Shown here one piece after another: positions 16,448 through 26,360 of a stretch of 64,000 nucleotides of DNA (the stretch's first letter is position 1; the number at the start of each line of letters is the position of its first letter). The position numbers were made by a program, and so were the translations under genes. Location: the IMG/VR virus record IMGVR_UViG_3300037507_002457, positions 1-64,000 of that record. One strand, given 5' to 3'. The stretch is from a virus. A model generated the notes under the pieces. The model was not told the DNA's origin and did no database searches. It saw only the letters and a program-made list of their open reading frames with translations.

Positions 16448-19400
16448 ATGGCCGATAATAAGAACGTATCAATGACACAGGAAGAATATGATCGCGCAAA
16501 AGCGGCATTGGATGTATATGAAAAAATATCAGAGGTTGTAGATAAAACTCGCGGTGTTTCAAAAAAAAGAGCAGAAGATTTGCAGAAAGAAATACAAGGT
16601 AACGAAACAGTATTAGATTTAACTAAAAAAATTGAAGAAAAAAAGCAAAAAATTACAAAGCTAGAAACTACGTATAGTGCTATACAAAAAAATGAATATC
16701 AGTTGCAAGCATCCAATGAAAGATCTGGTATAATCAAGGATCAAGTCAAACTTCAACAAGAGCTACTTACCTGGAAAGAAAGACAATTTCAGCAAGAAAT
16801 AGCTTCCGGAAAAATTACAGAAAGAACAGCAGCGGCCAGAAGACGAGAAATACAAACAATTAAAGATACACTCGTCGCAAAGCAGCGAGAAGAAAAAATA
16901 GAAGATTATATACAATCTATACTAACGAAGAAAATTGCAGGCGGAAAGGCTGTGGCTGAAGATATAGCTCGCCGTCTAAAAACCGAAAAAGATGAACTTA
17001 AAACTTTAGAAGATCAACTAAAAATAACAAAAAACTTAATTAGAACGACTCAAGAAATTGAGCAGTTTGTCAGCGCGAACGCAGAAGAATATGGCAAAGT
17101 AAAAAAATTTTTATCGGATATTTCTAAAGGCGGAATGGCCGCTTGGTTGGCAATGTTAAACGCATCGTTGGCGAGATGGAAAGAACTTGATGTAGCTGCG
17201 TTTAATTTTAGACAAACTACTGGATTTTTGGTCAGTCAAACTAAAAATTTAGACAATGCAGTTAGACGAGTAAATGTGCAGATGGCAAATTTGGGCGTGG
17301 GATTGAAAGAATTGTATGAAATTGGACAGGCACTTACTGAAGAATTTCAAGTCATAGGACTTGTAACAGAAGAAGTAATTGCAAATACTGCAAAGGTCGC
17401 GGCGAATCTTGGACTTAATGTAAAAGATGCTGCAAAATTCAAGGGGTTGTTTGAATCTATTTCTCAATCTGTAGGAAGTTCTGGAGACTCGATGATAAAA
17501 TCTGCTGTGGCTTTGGCTGAAATGGGCGGAGTAGCACCAAGAGCAGTATTGAATGATATGGCAAACGCATCAGAAGATACTCTTGCATTTCTTGCCAAGA
17601 GTCCTATGGCTCTTATACGTGCTACCGTAGAAGCAAGAAGATTGGGAACTACGGTAAATTCGTTATCAAAATCTGCGAGAGGGTTTCTTAATTATCAAGA
17701 TTCTATTACGAGCGAGCTTGAAGCTTCTGCATTAATTGGAAAATCGTTAAATTTCCAAGAAGCCAGAGCAGCCGCATATGCCAGAGATGTAGTAAAGTCC
17801 AGAGAGCTTGCACTTAAGCAGATTGAAAAGGCAGGAGACTTTACAGGATTAAATGTATATCAACAAGAAGCACTTGCTAAAGCGGCAGGAATGACAACTG
17901 CCGAAATAATTAAGCAGCAAAATCAACAAAAACTTCTCGCGAAATTAGAACAGACAAAACCAGAATTGTATAAAAAGTACATGGAAATGCAGCAAAAAAT
18001 AAAGGAAAATGAAAAAGCTGCGGCGGCGGATCTGGAAAAACAAGCAGAAGAAATGGCAAAACAACAATTAATGCAAGGAGAGATTAATAAACTTACCAAC
18101 GCATTTTCTGGAATTTGGACAGACATATCAGATTCTCTTCTTGCCATAGCAAATACAATAATGCCACCAATAATAATTGCTGCAAGATTACTCGGAGCAA
18201 CGTTTAAAATTATTACGGCAATAATTCGTGGATTTTTATCTCCGTTTGATAAATTTGTAAGTAAATTAAGATCTGGAGAAGAAGGCGGACTGACGTTGGA
18301 AAAAATAATGACAAAGATAGGAGAAGGGGTGGAAAAAATTATTCCTTATGCGGAAAAACTTGGAGAATTGGTTAGCTTGGTAGTAAGAGGATTTATGTTC
18401 TTGGGCATAATCTCTGGAAAATTATTCACGGAATTAAAAGTATTTAAAGATATAGTTGGATATTTTTCTAATTTTGGTAGATCGGTACTCATGAATATTG
18501 GTTATATAAAAAATTTCGTTGATTACATAAAAAATTTAGGAAGTGCAGCGTCTATAGGTTTTGCTCGGATATTAAATGGGTTTGATAATATAAAAAGAGC
18601 AATTACATTTGTGAAATCTGGGCTTGATGTTGTACCTAAACTTTTTGGTGCAGTTGGTGGAATTGGTCAGCACCTAGGACCAGTGACAAAAGTGTTTGGA
18701 GTATTTGGAAAAATATTTGGTTCCGTAGGCAGATTTGTTGGATTATTCGCAAAAGCTATACCTGGCATAGGACAAGTTATAACTGCAATTCAAATATTGT
18801 GGGAGTTGGGAACAAGCTTGTTTAGTATATGGACCGACGATAATTTGAGTATTGGTCAAAAAATAATTGCGTCTCTTAAAGCTGTGCCGGGTGCTATATT
18901 CGACGTAATAGTTTCTCCGCTTATAGATATTGGAGCGTGGATATTAAAAATGTTTGGTGTAGATTTAACAGATGGTATGATTGATGGCTTTAAAGCAAGC
19001 GCAAAAAAAATATTTACATATCTCATGTTTCCATTTATTGGAGTTTATGAATGGATTTCGGAAAAATTTTTGGGAAATTCTCCATCGGAGATAGGACTTG
19101 GAATAGTCGATGGAATAAAATCTATAGGAGGAATGTTATTAGATGCGTTGATAGAACCATTTTCGAATGGATATAATTGGATTAAAAAGAAACTGATGGG
19201 GAAGTCCCCATCGCAAATAGGACTTGGAATAGTTGACGGTATAAAATCGGTCGGACGTATGGTGTTGGATGCACTTACTTCGCCATTTAAAGCTGTAGTA
19301 AATTTTATATCTAGGATATTTGGAGGAGACGGTTCTCTTGGCGATTCTATCATAAATGGTATAAAGAATATTATGGGCGGAGTATTTGACTTGTTAATCT

Positions 19401-19762
19401 CACCGTTTAAAAAAGCATCAGAATTTATTACAAATATTCCCGTTATTGGTAAATTGTTTGGCGGAGGAGATGCCACGGCAGCAGTAAATACTGAAGCAAC
19501 GGTTAATGTTGAAAAGCAAGTTGCGATGGCAGTCGAAGTTAAAAACCTCGATGAGCTTAAAGAAACAATAAATAAACTTATTGAAGCAATATCAAAACTT
19601 GGAGGAACGGCGGGCGGAGCATCTCCGGTGGTTAATGTAAACAATAATCAAAACGCGATGATCGAAAAATTAGATGAACTTATTGGTCTACTAAAAGATG
19701 GCGCAATCGCGGTTAATATGGACGGAGCGTTAGTTTCTAGAACATTGGCCAAGACATCTTAA
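16448..19762 (+). CDS. Tail tape measure protein
   Basis: The 1104-residue protein has an N-terminal coiled-coil half (residues 1-220, Lys/Glu/Gln-rich). Hydrophobic segments follow (about 570-600, IANTIMPPIIIAARLLGATF, and about 640-800). A C-terminal block of about five 40-residue repeats includes NSPSEIGLGIVDGIKSIGGM and KSPSQIGLGIVDGIKSVGRM, typical of tape measure proteins. It ends in a coiled coil and a short tail (NMDGALVSRTLAKTS). Such proteins set tail length during assembly and occupy the tube lumen. It lies directly after gp26/gp51-like genes, where T4-like phages carry hub and tape measure genes. Confidence 0.8.
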   Translation: MADNKNVSMTQEEYDRAKAALDVYEKISEVVDKTRGVSKKRAEDLQKEIQGNETVLDLTKKIEEKKQKITKLETTYSAIQKNEYQLQASNERSGIIKDQVKLQQELLTWKERQFQQEIASGKITERTAAARRREIQTIKDTLVAKQREEKIEDYIQSILTKKIAGGKAVAEDIARRLKTEKDELKTLEDQLKITKNLIRTTQEIEQFVSANAEEYGKVKKFLSDISKGGMAAWLAMLNASLARWKELDVAAFNFRQTTGFLVSQTKNLDNAVRRVNVQMANLGVGLKELYEIGQALTEEFQVIGLVTEEVIANTAKVAANLGLNVKDAAKFKGLFESISQSVGSSGDSMIKSAVALAEMGGVAPRAVLNDMANASEDTLAFLAKSPMALIRATVEARRLGTTVNSLSKSARGFLNYQDSITSELEASALIGKSLNFQEARAAAYARDVVKSRELALKQIEKAGDFTGLNVYQQEALAKAAGMTTAEIIKQQNQQKLLAKLEQTKPELYKKYMEMQQKIKENEKAAAADLEKQAEEMAKQQLMQGEINKLTNAFSGIWTDISDSLLAIANTIMPPIIIAARLLGATFKIITAIIRGFLSPFDKFVSKLRSGEEGGLTLEKIMTKIGEGVEKIIPYAEKLGELVSLVVRGFMFLGIISGKLFTELKVFKDIVGYFSNFGRSVLMNIGYIKNFVDYIKNLGSAASIGFARILNGFDNIKRAITFVKSGLDVVPKLFGAVGGIGQHLGPVTKVFGVFGKIFGSVGRFVGLFAKAIPGIGQVITAIQILWELGTSLFSIWTDDNLSIGQKIIASLKAVPGAIFDVIVSPLIDIGAWILKMFGVDLTDGMIDGFKASAKKIFTYLMFPFIGVYEWISEKFLGNSPSEIGLGIVDGIKSIGGMLLDALIEPFSNGYNWIKKKLMGKSPSQIGLGIVDGIKSVGRMVLDALTSPFKAVVNFISRIFGGDGSLGDSIINGIKNIMGGVFDLLISPFKKASEFITNIPVIGKLFGGGDATAAVNTEATVNVEKQVAMAVEVKNLDELKETINKLIEAISKLGGTAGGASPVVNVNNNQNAMIEKLDELIGLLKDGAIAVNMDGALVSRTLAKTS

Positions 19763-19770
19763 TATTTATA
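19762..19770 (+). promoter_or_regulatory. Late-type promoter box ATATTTATA
   Basis: Exact copy spanning the tape measure stop and ending 4 nt before ATG 19775. Confidence 0.45.
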
Positions 19771-19774
19771 ACTT

Positions 19775-21904
19775 ATGGCAGACAATACATTTTTAGCTCC
19801 ACTATCACCTATACAGCGAAGTACACCTGCGCAAAATCTGATAGCATTCCAAAAGAATGAATATAATTTATATAATAAGTTTAGTCCATATTATCAAGCT
19901 GGTGGGGATATTGGATCTAACCAGCCTTATATATACACGAAGCTTACTGACTCAAACTTTCAAAAGAATTTAACTAGATACGACACGACAGCATTTCCCG
20001 TAGGTTCTACCGCAAGAGATGTCATAAGAATGACAAAGTTTTCAACAAGCGGTATTGGTTTATTATACACGGGGAAACAATTATTACTTCAGCAGCAAAA
20101 CGCATTCAACGAAACAAGAATCTATAATCCATTAAGTTTATTGAAAGCAACGGCAAGACCCGGTTCGCTTGGGTTAATAGGATATCCACAAAGACATTTG
20201 GAAACAAGCGGAGGGTTGCTAAACTTCTTCAAAGATTCTCTATTAAGTACGTTTGGGTTTTCTACCAAAGACTCGGAAAAACCGAGACTGGATGGTACTG
20301 CTACTGGAGAAAATGGAGTTCCATATTCTGAATATGCAAGTAAAAGAGGTGGAGCAAAATATGGGTTGCTAAGATACCCCACTGCGTCAAAAGCTGTTTC
20401 AAATTTTAATGAAATTTGGGCATCAAATGCTGGTCAAAATGATAATGGAGGAGGATTTTTACAAAAGTTGGCAAGCGGACTGGTGGATAAACTTCGCAAA
20501 CTTATACCAAGTACGAATCCACTTGGGGCATTTGGAGGAAGTGTCGGAGAAACATGGAAATATAGACCAGAGTATGAAACCGGAAAAGAAGGTATTTATT
20601 ATTCATTTTTAAACGATAGATCGGGGCTATTAAAAACCACAGCATATAATCAACCGCAGACCTTTTATAATGATAGATATGCAACAACGGGTACACAAAC
20701 TGGAGGTACATCTCCTATAGGAAATTTAGGTGCATCCGATTATCACAAATACTATCCAGCAAAACAAGATCCTAGAGATACTTCCACACAATATGCACCT
20801 AGTGTAAAGATACAAATGGATTCCGTCGGAATAACCGATTTTGAAATTGACCGCGCAATCGGGAGACCGGCATATAATAATTTAAAAGATTTGTATTCAA
20901 AAATGGTGGTCGCAATGCTACCATACAATCAAACTACGGGAGGCGGTCAATTTAGATCTTCTGCGGAAAGATACACAGAAAATCCGATAATAGGAGTCAA
21001 CAGTAACAATAATTATGAGTCTATTCCAAATGGAACAGGTGCACAACCTACCGTAGTTGATAAATCATCTGTAGCAGAAGGTCCGTATTTAAAATATTTG
21101 AGAGAACAAGGTGGAATAGTAAATGAAATAAGAATAGACAACAGAGGGTTTGCAAAAGCGTCAAAAAAACTTAATGAAACAGGAACGCCGGACGATTACA
21201 ACTTATTGACTCCAACTGGAGACATAGATGAGTTATTTTTGGCCCAAGGATCGAATCAGTCAAGAGACCTTATTTTCTTTTACTTTTACGACTTGATTAA
21301 TCAAATTTATATTCCATTTAGAGCCACTCTCGGAAGCATACAAGATAACAATACTGCTGATTGGGATGACATTAAATACATGGGTCGTGCAGACAAGCTT
21401 TTTGTATATAAAGGGTTTAGCAGAGACTTAAGTTTTAATTTTAGAGTATACGCAAATAGTATATACGAGTTGGTCCCTAACTGGGAAAGAGTTAATTATT
21501 TAGTAGGATTAACTAGACCAAGTAAATACACAGACAGAGCAATAGTTACTAATGAAGAAATCTTACTATCAGAAGATCCAGACACTGCAACCACGGGGAG
21601 AGAAAGTGGATTTATATATCCGCCTATGATTGAATTCAGAATAGGAGACTTATACGTAGACCAGCCAGCTATATTAAGAAGCGTAGGCGTAACCGTTCCA
21701 GACGACGCGCACTGGGAAACACTAAGAGATAACAAATATACGTATGTATACGGAAAAGAAAAAACCATAACGCAAGATAATGTATATTCTCGACAGCTTC
21801 CAACCATGATAGATGTATCGGTACAACTAAGTGTCATTGAAAGAGAACAATCACAGACAAAAAATTATCACTTTGGTCCTCAAGTAGGATGGAGTACATT
21901 GTAA
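19775..21904 (+). CDS. Putative baseplate / tail tube cap protein
   Basis: The 709-residue protein has low-complexity N-terminal segments followed by a more folded C-terminal third (about residues 490-709). That part includes RDLIFFYFYDLINQIYIPFR, DLYVDQPAILRSVGVTVPDD and LPTMIDVSVQLSVIEREQSQ. The last strand pattern (a preferred symmetry statement followed by an internal-tube-like beta fold) resembles tube-cap proteins such as T4 gp48/gp54, and the gene follows the tape measure as gp48 does in T4. It is roughly twice the T4 length. Assignment rests mostly on position and the C-terminal pattern. Confidence 0.5.
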   Translation: MADNTFLAPLSPIQRSTPAQNLIAFQKNEYNLYNKFSPYYQAGGDIGSNQPYIYTKLTDSNFQKNLTRYDTTAFPVGSTARDVIRMTKFSTSGIGLLYTGKQLLLQQQNAFNETRIYNPLSLLKATARPGSLGLIGYPQRHLETSGGLLNFFKDSLLSTFGFSTKDSEKPRLDGTATGENGVPYSEYASKRGGAKYGLLRYPTASKAVSNFNEIWASNAGQNDNGGGFLQKLASGLVDKLRKLIPSTNPLGAFGGSVGETWKYRPEYETGKEGIYYSFLNDRSGLLKTTAYNQPQTFYNDRYATTGTQTGGTSPIGNLGASDYHKYYPAKQDPRDTSTQYAPSVKIQMDSVGITDFEIDRAIGRPAYNNLKDLYSKMVVAMLPYNQTTGGGQFRSSAERYTENPIIGVNSNNNYESIPNGTGAQPTVVDKSSVAEGPYLKYLREQGGIVNEIRIDNRGFAKASKKLNETGTPDDYNLLTPTGDIDELFLAQGSNQSRDLIFFYFYDLINQIYIPFRATLGSIQDNNTADWDDIKYMGRADKLFVYKGFSRDLSFNFRVYANSIYELVPNWERVNYLVGLTRPSKYTDRAIVTNEEILLSEDPDTATTGRESGFIYPPMIEFRIGDLYVDQPAILRSVGVTVPDDAHWETLRDNKYTYVYGKEKTITQDNVYSRQLPTMIDVSVQLSVIEREQSQTKNYHFGPQVGWSTL

Positions 21905-21905
21905 T

Positions 21906-22208
21906 ATGAATAGATATATTGAAAATGAAACTAATGTTTTTAAACGCTATGATGGTAAGCGCGTATTTAAAACAACTAGATATCCAAAAATACCTGTTGC
22001 TGCGAACGACATATATATTGTAGCAAATGAAACAGATTATCTTGACAACCTTGCACACAGGTTTTATAATGATAGTACTTTGTGGTGGGTACTTGCTCAA
22101 GCAAATGGCGTAAAAGCAACACTCAAGGCACCCACAGGACAACAAATAAGAATACCACAAAACATAGATAATATTATTCTAAAATTTAGAAGAGAAAACA
22201 ACACATAA
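21906..22208 (+). CDS. LysM-like baseplate wedge protein (gp53-like)
   Basis: The 100-residue protein has an N-terminal strand region (KTTRYPKIPVAANDIYIVAN), then a LysM-like helix-loop-helix (DYLDNLAHRFYNDSTLWWVL) and a final TGQQIRIPQN strand. This layout matches gp53 of T4 and LysM-type tail proteins that join wedges around the hub. It starts 1 nt after the upstream stop and is followed after 5 nt by the next baseplate gene, so translation is coupled. Confidence 0.72.
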   Translation: MNRYIENETNVFKRYDGKRVFKTTRYPKIPVAANDIYIVANETDYLDNLAHRFYNDSTLWWVLAQANGVKATLKAPTGQQIRIPQNIDNIILKFRRENNT

Positions 22209-22213
22209 TTGTT

Positions 22214-24520
22214 ATGAGCAACGTAACTGTAGTACCGTGGGGATTGCATCCACTATCACCGTGGGTAGTAGATGAGCTTAAACGAAGGGCACGAGAATAT
22301 GGGCAAAACCCTACCCCGACAGAAGCTAAACCATATAGTGGACCGAGAACTGCATGGGCGAGATTTTTTTCAAATGGGATATCTTCGCTACCAGATGCTA
22401 AAGGTAAAGACGGTTTTGTTTTGGGAGGAACATACGGGTTTAATGAAAGTTATGGATTTAACGCAGATGGAAAAATTACTATAGGAGTAGACGCAAGGGG
22501 AAATCCACATCAAATACCGTTTGATAAATCTTCTGCTCTTGGACCAAACCAACAATTAAAACAGAGAACGGATTTTCCACACCGTCCACCACCTAGCTTA
22601 GAGTCGGTGTCTTGTGAATTCAGCGGAACAAATTCTAGTTTCCCCAGCTTATGTAGAAAAATAACCATAAATTGGAAATGTTATTCTCTCGCGCAATTGA
22701 ATTATCTTATTCCATATTTTTTAACTCCGAGAATAACTTGTTTAATTGAATGGGGATGGAACAATTATGATACAGTATCATTAGTAGATTTGACCGACCT
22801 AGACTGGATAAATCAAATGTTTGTTGACCCAAGTTATACGCTCGAATATATAAAAAAATCCAACGGAAATTATGACGCTGGGCTGGGGTTTATCGTAGAT
22901 TACGGGTTTAAGATGAATGATAATGGTGGATATGACTGTCATACTACATTAATTAATGCAAATAAACTTATAGAAGGCGAACAAATCGCAAACAAAGATG
23001 TTACCATAAAACAGCAACAGGACTATCTTTCGGTAAAAAGTTTTCATTCTTTTGCAAACGATAACATGAAAAACATAGATTCTAAGGAAGATAAGTATAA
23101 ACAACTAAGAAAAGAATTGAGGATCGGTGACAAGACCTTTGAAGAAGAAAAAAGAGTATTTAGAATACAAGATACTCCGATATCAAAGAATACTCCAAAT
23201 TTTTGGTTGAGGATGGATTTAGTACAGGACATAATTAATGCATTTTTTAAAATTGAAATGCGTGGAACGCAAAATGCAATTATACGTGAACTTGATATAT
23301 TGGAAACGAGAGTTTGCGCAAATCCGTTATTGAAATCGGCCAACACGAATGTATTGGTACCAAATAGGTATGCTCCTAGGTTTGTATTTGAAGAAAATAA
23401 AGGTGAAGGCACAGCCAATAATTATAAACCAGAAGATGAAAAATATAACCTTCTGTTTAAAGATAAAGTAGAAGATATCTTAAAAGAATATTATTTAGAC
23501 ACAACAAAATTTGACAATTTGCAAGAAATAATAAATCCAAATGGAGAATCATTTCCGGTGTATCGAGACGAGCAAGTTCTTGATTCTGACGGCAAGGTTG
23601 CGCAAAATCTAAAAGCGGGATATTGGGGACTTCTAAAAGATTTATTTATAAATGAAGAATATTTTAGAGCGCTGGTTAAAAAAAATGATTCCGTATTAAA
23701 ACTAATAGAAGAACTGTTGCAAGGAATAAACCAGTCATTATGCCAGATATGTCAACTTAAACTAATACCCGCCGAATATGGAAACAGAAAATATTCCGTT
23801 TATGACGAAAATTTGCCAGGTATAGCCGTAAAAAATGATGCAAAAAATTTGCCAATAATAACTCTTGGTGCGATAGATTCTGCATTTTTGCGAGCCGCGT
23901 CGTTTGATGTAAAGCTTAGTTCGGAAATGATGAATCAGTTGGTAATGCAAAGTGCAAACCCGGAACAAGATCCAGATGGATCCACGCAGACAAAAAATGT
24001 CGCTGCTACACCTATAGTAAGCAGGTATTCCGCAGGAGACAGATTATATAGAAAAGGAGAACTACCAACGGTGGTTGTATCGGGAAATACTCCATCTGAA
24101 AGTGCCGTTGATGCTCATATCAAAAAACAGGACGAACTTGTAAAGAAACGTCAAACTCGCAGCAATAAAAACAAAAATGCTTTTTATGTATATTATGCAC
24201 AAGATAAAAATAACCCAAAGAAAGATCTAGAATATTTTATATGTGAAAAAAATTCTACATTTTTGAATTATATCTTGAAACTGCCAAATAAAAAATCTCC
24301 ATACTTGAATAATGCAATAATGCCAGGAACCACACTGACGTTGGAACTATTGGGAATATCGGGTGTAAACTATCTTTCTCAATTTTTGATAGACCATGCA
24401 CCAGAAGCATATAATTTTGAAAATGCGGTATGGCAAATATCAGATGTCAAGCAAAATATTGAAGATAAAATGTGGATTACTACACTAGTTGCACAGGTAA
24501 GACCACTCACAGTATTATGA
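22214..24520 (+). CDS. Putative baseplate hub-region structural protein
   Basis: The 768-residue protein contains a beta-rich region about residues 130-260 (SLESVSCEFSGTNSSFPSLC, YFLTPRITCLIEWGWNNYDT, FIVDYGFKMNDNGGYDCHTT) that reads like a tail-hub barrel. Helical and charged parts follow, with a further domain near the end (LNYILKLPNKKSPYLNNAIM). It sits between the gp53-like gene and a small gene in a block with 1-5 nt gaps or overlaps. I do not recognise the family with certainty; a hub (gp27-type) or wedge role is inferred from context. Confidence 0.45.
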   Translation: MSNVTVVPWGLHPLSPWVVDELKRRAREYGQNPTPTEAKPYSGPRTAWARFFSNGISSLPDAKGKDGFVLGGTYGFNESYGFNADGKITIGVDARGNPHQIPFDKSSALGPNQQLKQRTDFPHRPPPSLESVSCEFSGTNSSFPSLCRKITINWKCYSLAQLNYLIPYFLTPRITCLIEWGWNNYDTVSLVDLTDLDWINQMFVDPSYTLEYIKKSNGNYDAGLGFIVDYGFKMNDNGGYDCHTTLINANKLIEGEQIANKDVTIKQQQDYLSVKSFHSFANDNMKNIDSKEDKYKQLRKELRIGDKTFEEEKRVFRIQDTPISKNTPNFWLRMDLVQDIINAFFKIEMRGTQNAIIRELDILETRVCANPLLKSANTNVLVPNRYAPRFVFEENKGEGTANNYKPEDEKYNLLFKDKVEDILKEYYLDTTKFDNLQEIINPNGESFPVYRDEQVLDSDGKVAQNLKAGYWGLLKDLFINEEYFRALVKKNDSVLKLIEELLQGINQSLCQICQLKLIPAEYGNRKYSVYDENLPGIAVKNDAKNLPIITLGAIDSAFLRAASFDVKLSSEMMNQLVMQSANPEQDPDGSTQTKNVAATPIVSRYSAGDRLYRKGELPTVVVSGNTPSESAVDAHIKKQDELVKKRQTRSNKNKNAFYVYYAQDKNNPKKDLEYFICEKNSTFLNYILKLPNKKSPYLNNAIMPGTTLTLELLGISGVNYLSQFLIDHAPEAYNFENAVWQISDVKQNIEDKMWITTLVAQVRPLTVL

Positions 24521-24906
24521 TATACAATCAAACATTACCTAGTCAGTACGGCACGTTTCCAGAGATTGGTGAAATAACAAATATTTTAATCACCAAACCA
24601 AAACCATCCCCCGAAGATTATAACAAGGGATATATTACTCGCGTATTTGTAAAAAAGATAAATGAAAACGTGATTAATGAAATATCTTATGTGGATAAAT
24701 CTTCTATTAATTTAAATTTGTATAAAACAGTCCAAGTAAAGTGGAAAATTACTGGACCAAAGAATAACATATATAAAGGCAACATTCTTGACAAAGCTGG
24801 CGTAACTGAGCAAAATAGGTTTGAGATAGATAGAATAAAAAAAGAAGAAGGTATAGATCTTTCTGGAGTATTGAACAACCCGCTTGAGTATTGGAGAGGT
24901 AACTAA
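24517..24906 (+). CDS. Small baseplate-operon protein
   Basis: The start is ATG 24517, overlapping the upstream stop by ATGA. The 129-residue product is a beta-rich N-terminal part (GEITNILITKPKPSPEDYNK, ITRVFVKKINENVINEISYV) with a charged helical end (ITGPKNNIYKGNILDKAGVT, IDLSGVLNNPLEYWRGN). It is the last gene of the tail operon before a sigma70-like promoter. A small baseplate protein is likely by position; no family is recognised. Confidence 0.5.
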   Translation: MIYNQTLPSQYGTFPEIGEITNILITKPKPSPEDYNKGYITRVFVKKINENVINEISYVDKSSINLNLYKTVQVKWKITGPKNNIYKGNILDKAGVTEQNRFEIDRIKKEEGIDLSGVLNNPLEYWRGN

Positions 24907-24912
24907 AATAAG

Positions 24913-24940
24913 TTGACATTGTTCGCAGATATGCCATATT
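24913..24940 (+). promoter_or_regulatory. Sigma70-like promoter, leaderless layout
   Basis: TTGACA (24913-24918), 16-bp spacer, CATATT (24935-24940). The GTG start at 24947 begins 7 nt later. Confidence 0.65.
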
Positions 24941-24946
24941 GCTCAT

Positions 24947-26314
24947 GTGCATATTGTAGAAACAACCGAAGACTATAACAATCTGTGTTCAATCATAAAC
25001 TCTGAACACGTTTATATCAGTGCTGTTTGTTTGGATAATCAAAAGCATGTGTCCAACAACAACATATCACTATTATTCTTCTACTTTTATGTCAGCGACG
25101 ACTATTGGTGTTTGCCCATAGATCATAACGAGTGCATCTGCTTGGATAATATTCTTGAGAGCGTCAAGGTTGTATTGCGTAATGCCAAGTTTCATAACAA
25201 GATAGTTTCGGACAAGAAGAATATTGTTCAGTTGTTTGGCGAGGATTATAACTTCATAGACATAGATGTGTTTAGATTTCTTGAGAATGGCCAACTGCCG
25301 TCTGAAATTGAGACGACCAACTCGCACAGTTTCATTGATTTTCATTTCAAGAATATGTTTGATCTGAACAAGTGTGTGCCGGTATATAAGCACGCCAAAG
25401 TATTCACCAATAATGTTCAGAAGATAAAGAACATATACTTGTCTAATATTCGCGAGAAGGGATTTGTATTCACCAACAATGTTATGACTGACTTGTTTGC
25501 CAAGTTAGAGTCAAATGGATTGTGCGTGAATGAAGATTTTACTGATATTTTCGGCGAGGAACAAAATCGCCATATCAAAAACAATTTTGTATTTTCGCAA
25601 TACAACCTGCTTACATCAACTGGCAGACCCTCTAATAGATTTGGCGGCGTCAATTATGCGGCGTTGAATAAGAATGATGGTAGCAGAAACTGCTTTGTAA
25701 GCAGATATGGCGACGATGGTATGCTTGTGATGATGGACTATAATGCGTTTCATCCGCGTCTTATTGCTCACTTATCCAACTTCCAAATGGACGCCGCTGA
25801 AAATCCATACGCATATCTATCCAAGTATTATTTCAACAAGTCCAATATAACCGACGAAGATATTGCTGTCGCTAAAGGATTTACATTTACACAGATATAT
25901 GGCGGCATTGATAAGAAATGGATACATATTCCATATCTAAAGAAGGTGCAGGAATATATTGACCATCGCTGGAAGTTCTTTGAGGAAAATGGATATATAG
26001 AAACGCCAAAGTATGGCAGAAAAATCAAACATTGTCATATTCAAGATCCTACTCCCAATAAACTATTCAACTATATACTACAGGCGTTTGAGACAGAAAT
26101 GGCAGTAGATGTGCTTGGCGAACTAATGAATTATCTAAATGATAAACAAACCAAGCCGGTGCTATATACATACGATAGCATATTGTTTGATGCTCATAAA
26201 AGCGATAAGATGCCTGTTATAAAAAGAATAAAGAGCATAATGGAACGCGACAAGTTTCCGGTAAAAGTATATGCAGGCAAGAATTATGGTGATATGAAAC
26301 AGATCTCTATATAA
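24947..26314 (+). CDS. Short family A DNA polymerase-like protein
   Basis: The 455-residue protein has recognisable Pol I-type motifs. Motif A is DYNAFHPRLIAHLS (Asp264), preceded by STGRPSNRFGGVNYAAL, which matches the T.GR.SS..PN.Q region. The O-helix (motif B) is AVAKGFTFTQIYGG (Lys310, Phe314, Tyr318), and motif C is YTYDSILFD (Asp410). Both metal-binding aspartates are kept. The usual motif B Arg is Ile306, and the Glu after motif C Asp is Ser411. Residues 1-170 may be a worn 3'-5' exonuclease domain without clear catalytic acids. The protein is short for the family. The phage also encodes a complete family B polymerase, so repair, specialised synthesis or a regulatory role is possible. 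Start is GTG. Confidence 0.7.
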   Translation: MHIVETTEDYNNLCSIINSEHVYISAVCLDNQKHVSNNNISLLFFYFYVSDDYWCLPIDHNECICLDNILESVKVVLRNAKFHNKIVSDKKNIVQLFGEDYNFIDIDVFRFLENGQLPSEIETTNSHSFIDFHFKNMFDLNKCVPVYKHAKVFTNNVQKIKNIYLSNIREKGFVFTNNVMTDLFAKLESNGLCVNEDFTDIFGEEQNRHIKNNFVFSQYNLLTSTGRPSNRFGGVNYAALNKNDGSRNCFVSRYGDDGMLVMMDYNAFHPRLIAHLSNFQMDAAENPYAYLSKYYFNKSNITDEDIAVAKGFTFTQIYGGIDKKWIHIPYLKKVQEYIDHRWKFFEENGYIETPKYGRKIKHCHIQDPTPNKLFNYILQAFETEMAVDVLGELMNYLNDKQTKPVLYTYDSILFDAHKSDKMPVIKRIKSIMERDKFPVKVYAGKNYGDMKQISI

Positions 26315-26356
26315 TATTTATAATAAGCGTATATCTCATATATACGAATATTTATA
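26314..26356 (+). promoter_or_regulatory. Two late-type boxes ATATTTATA
   Basis: Copies at 26314-26322 and 26348-26356. The second ends 4 nt before ATG 26361. They separate the polymerase-like gene from the next tagged gene. Confidence 0.5.
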
Positions 26357-26360
26357 TATC

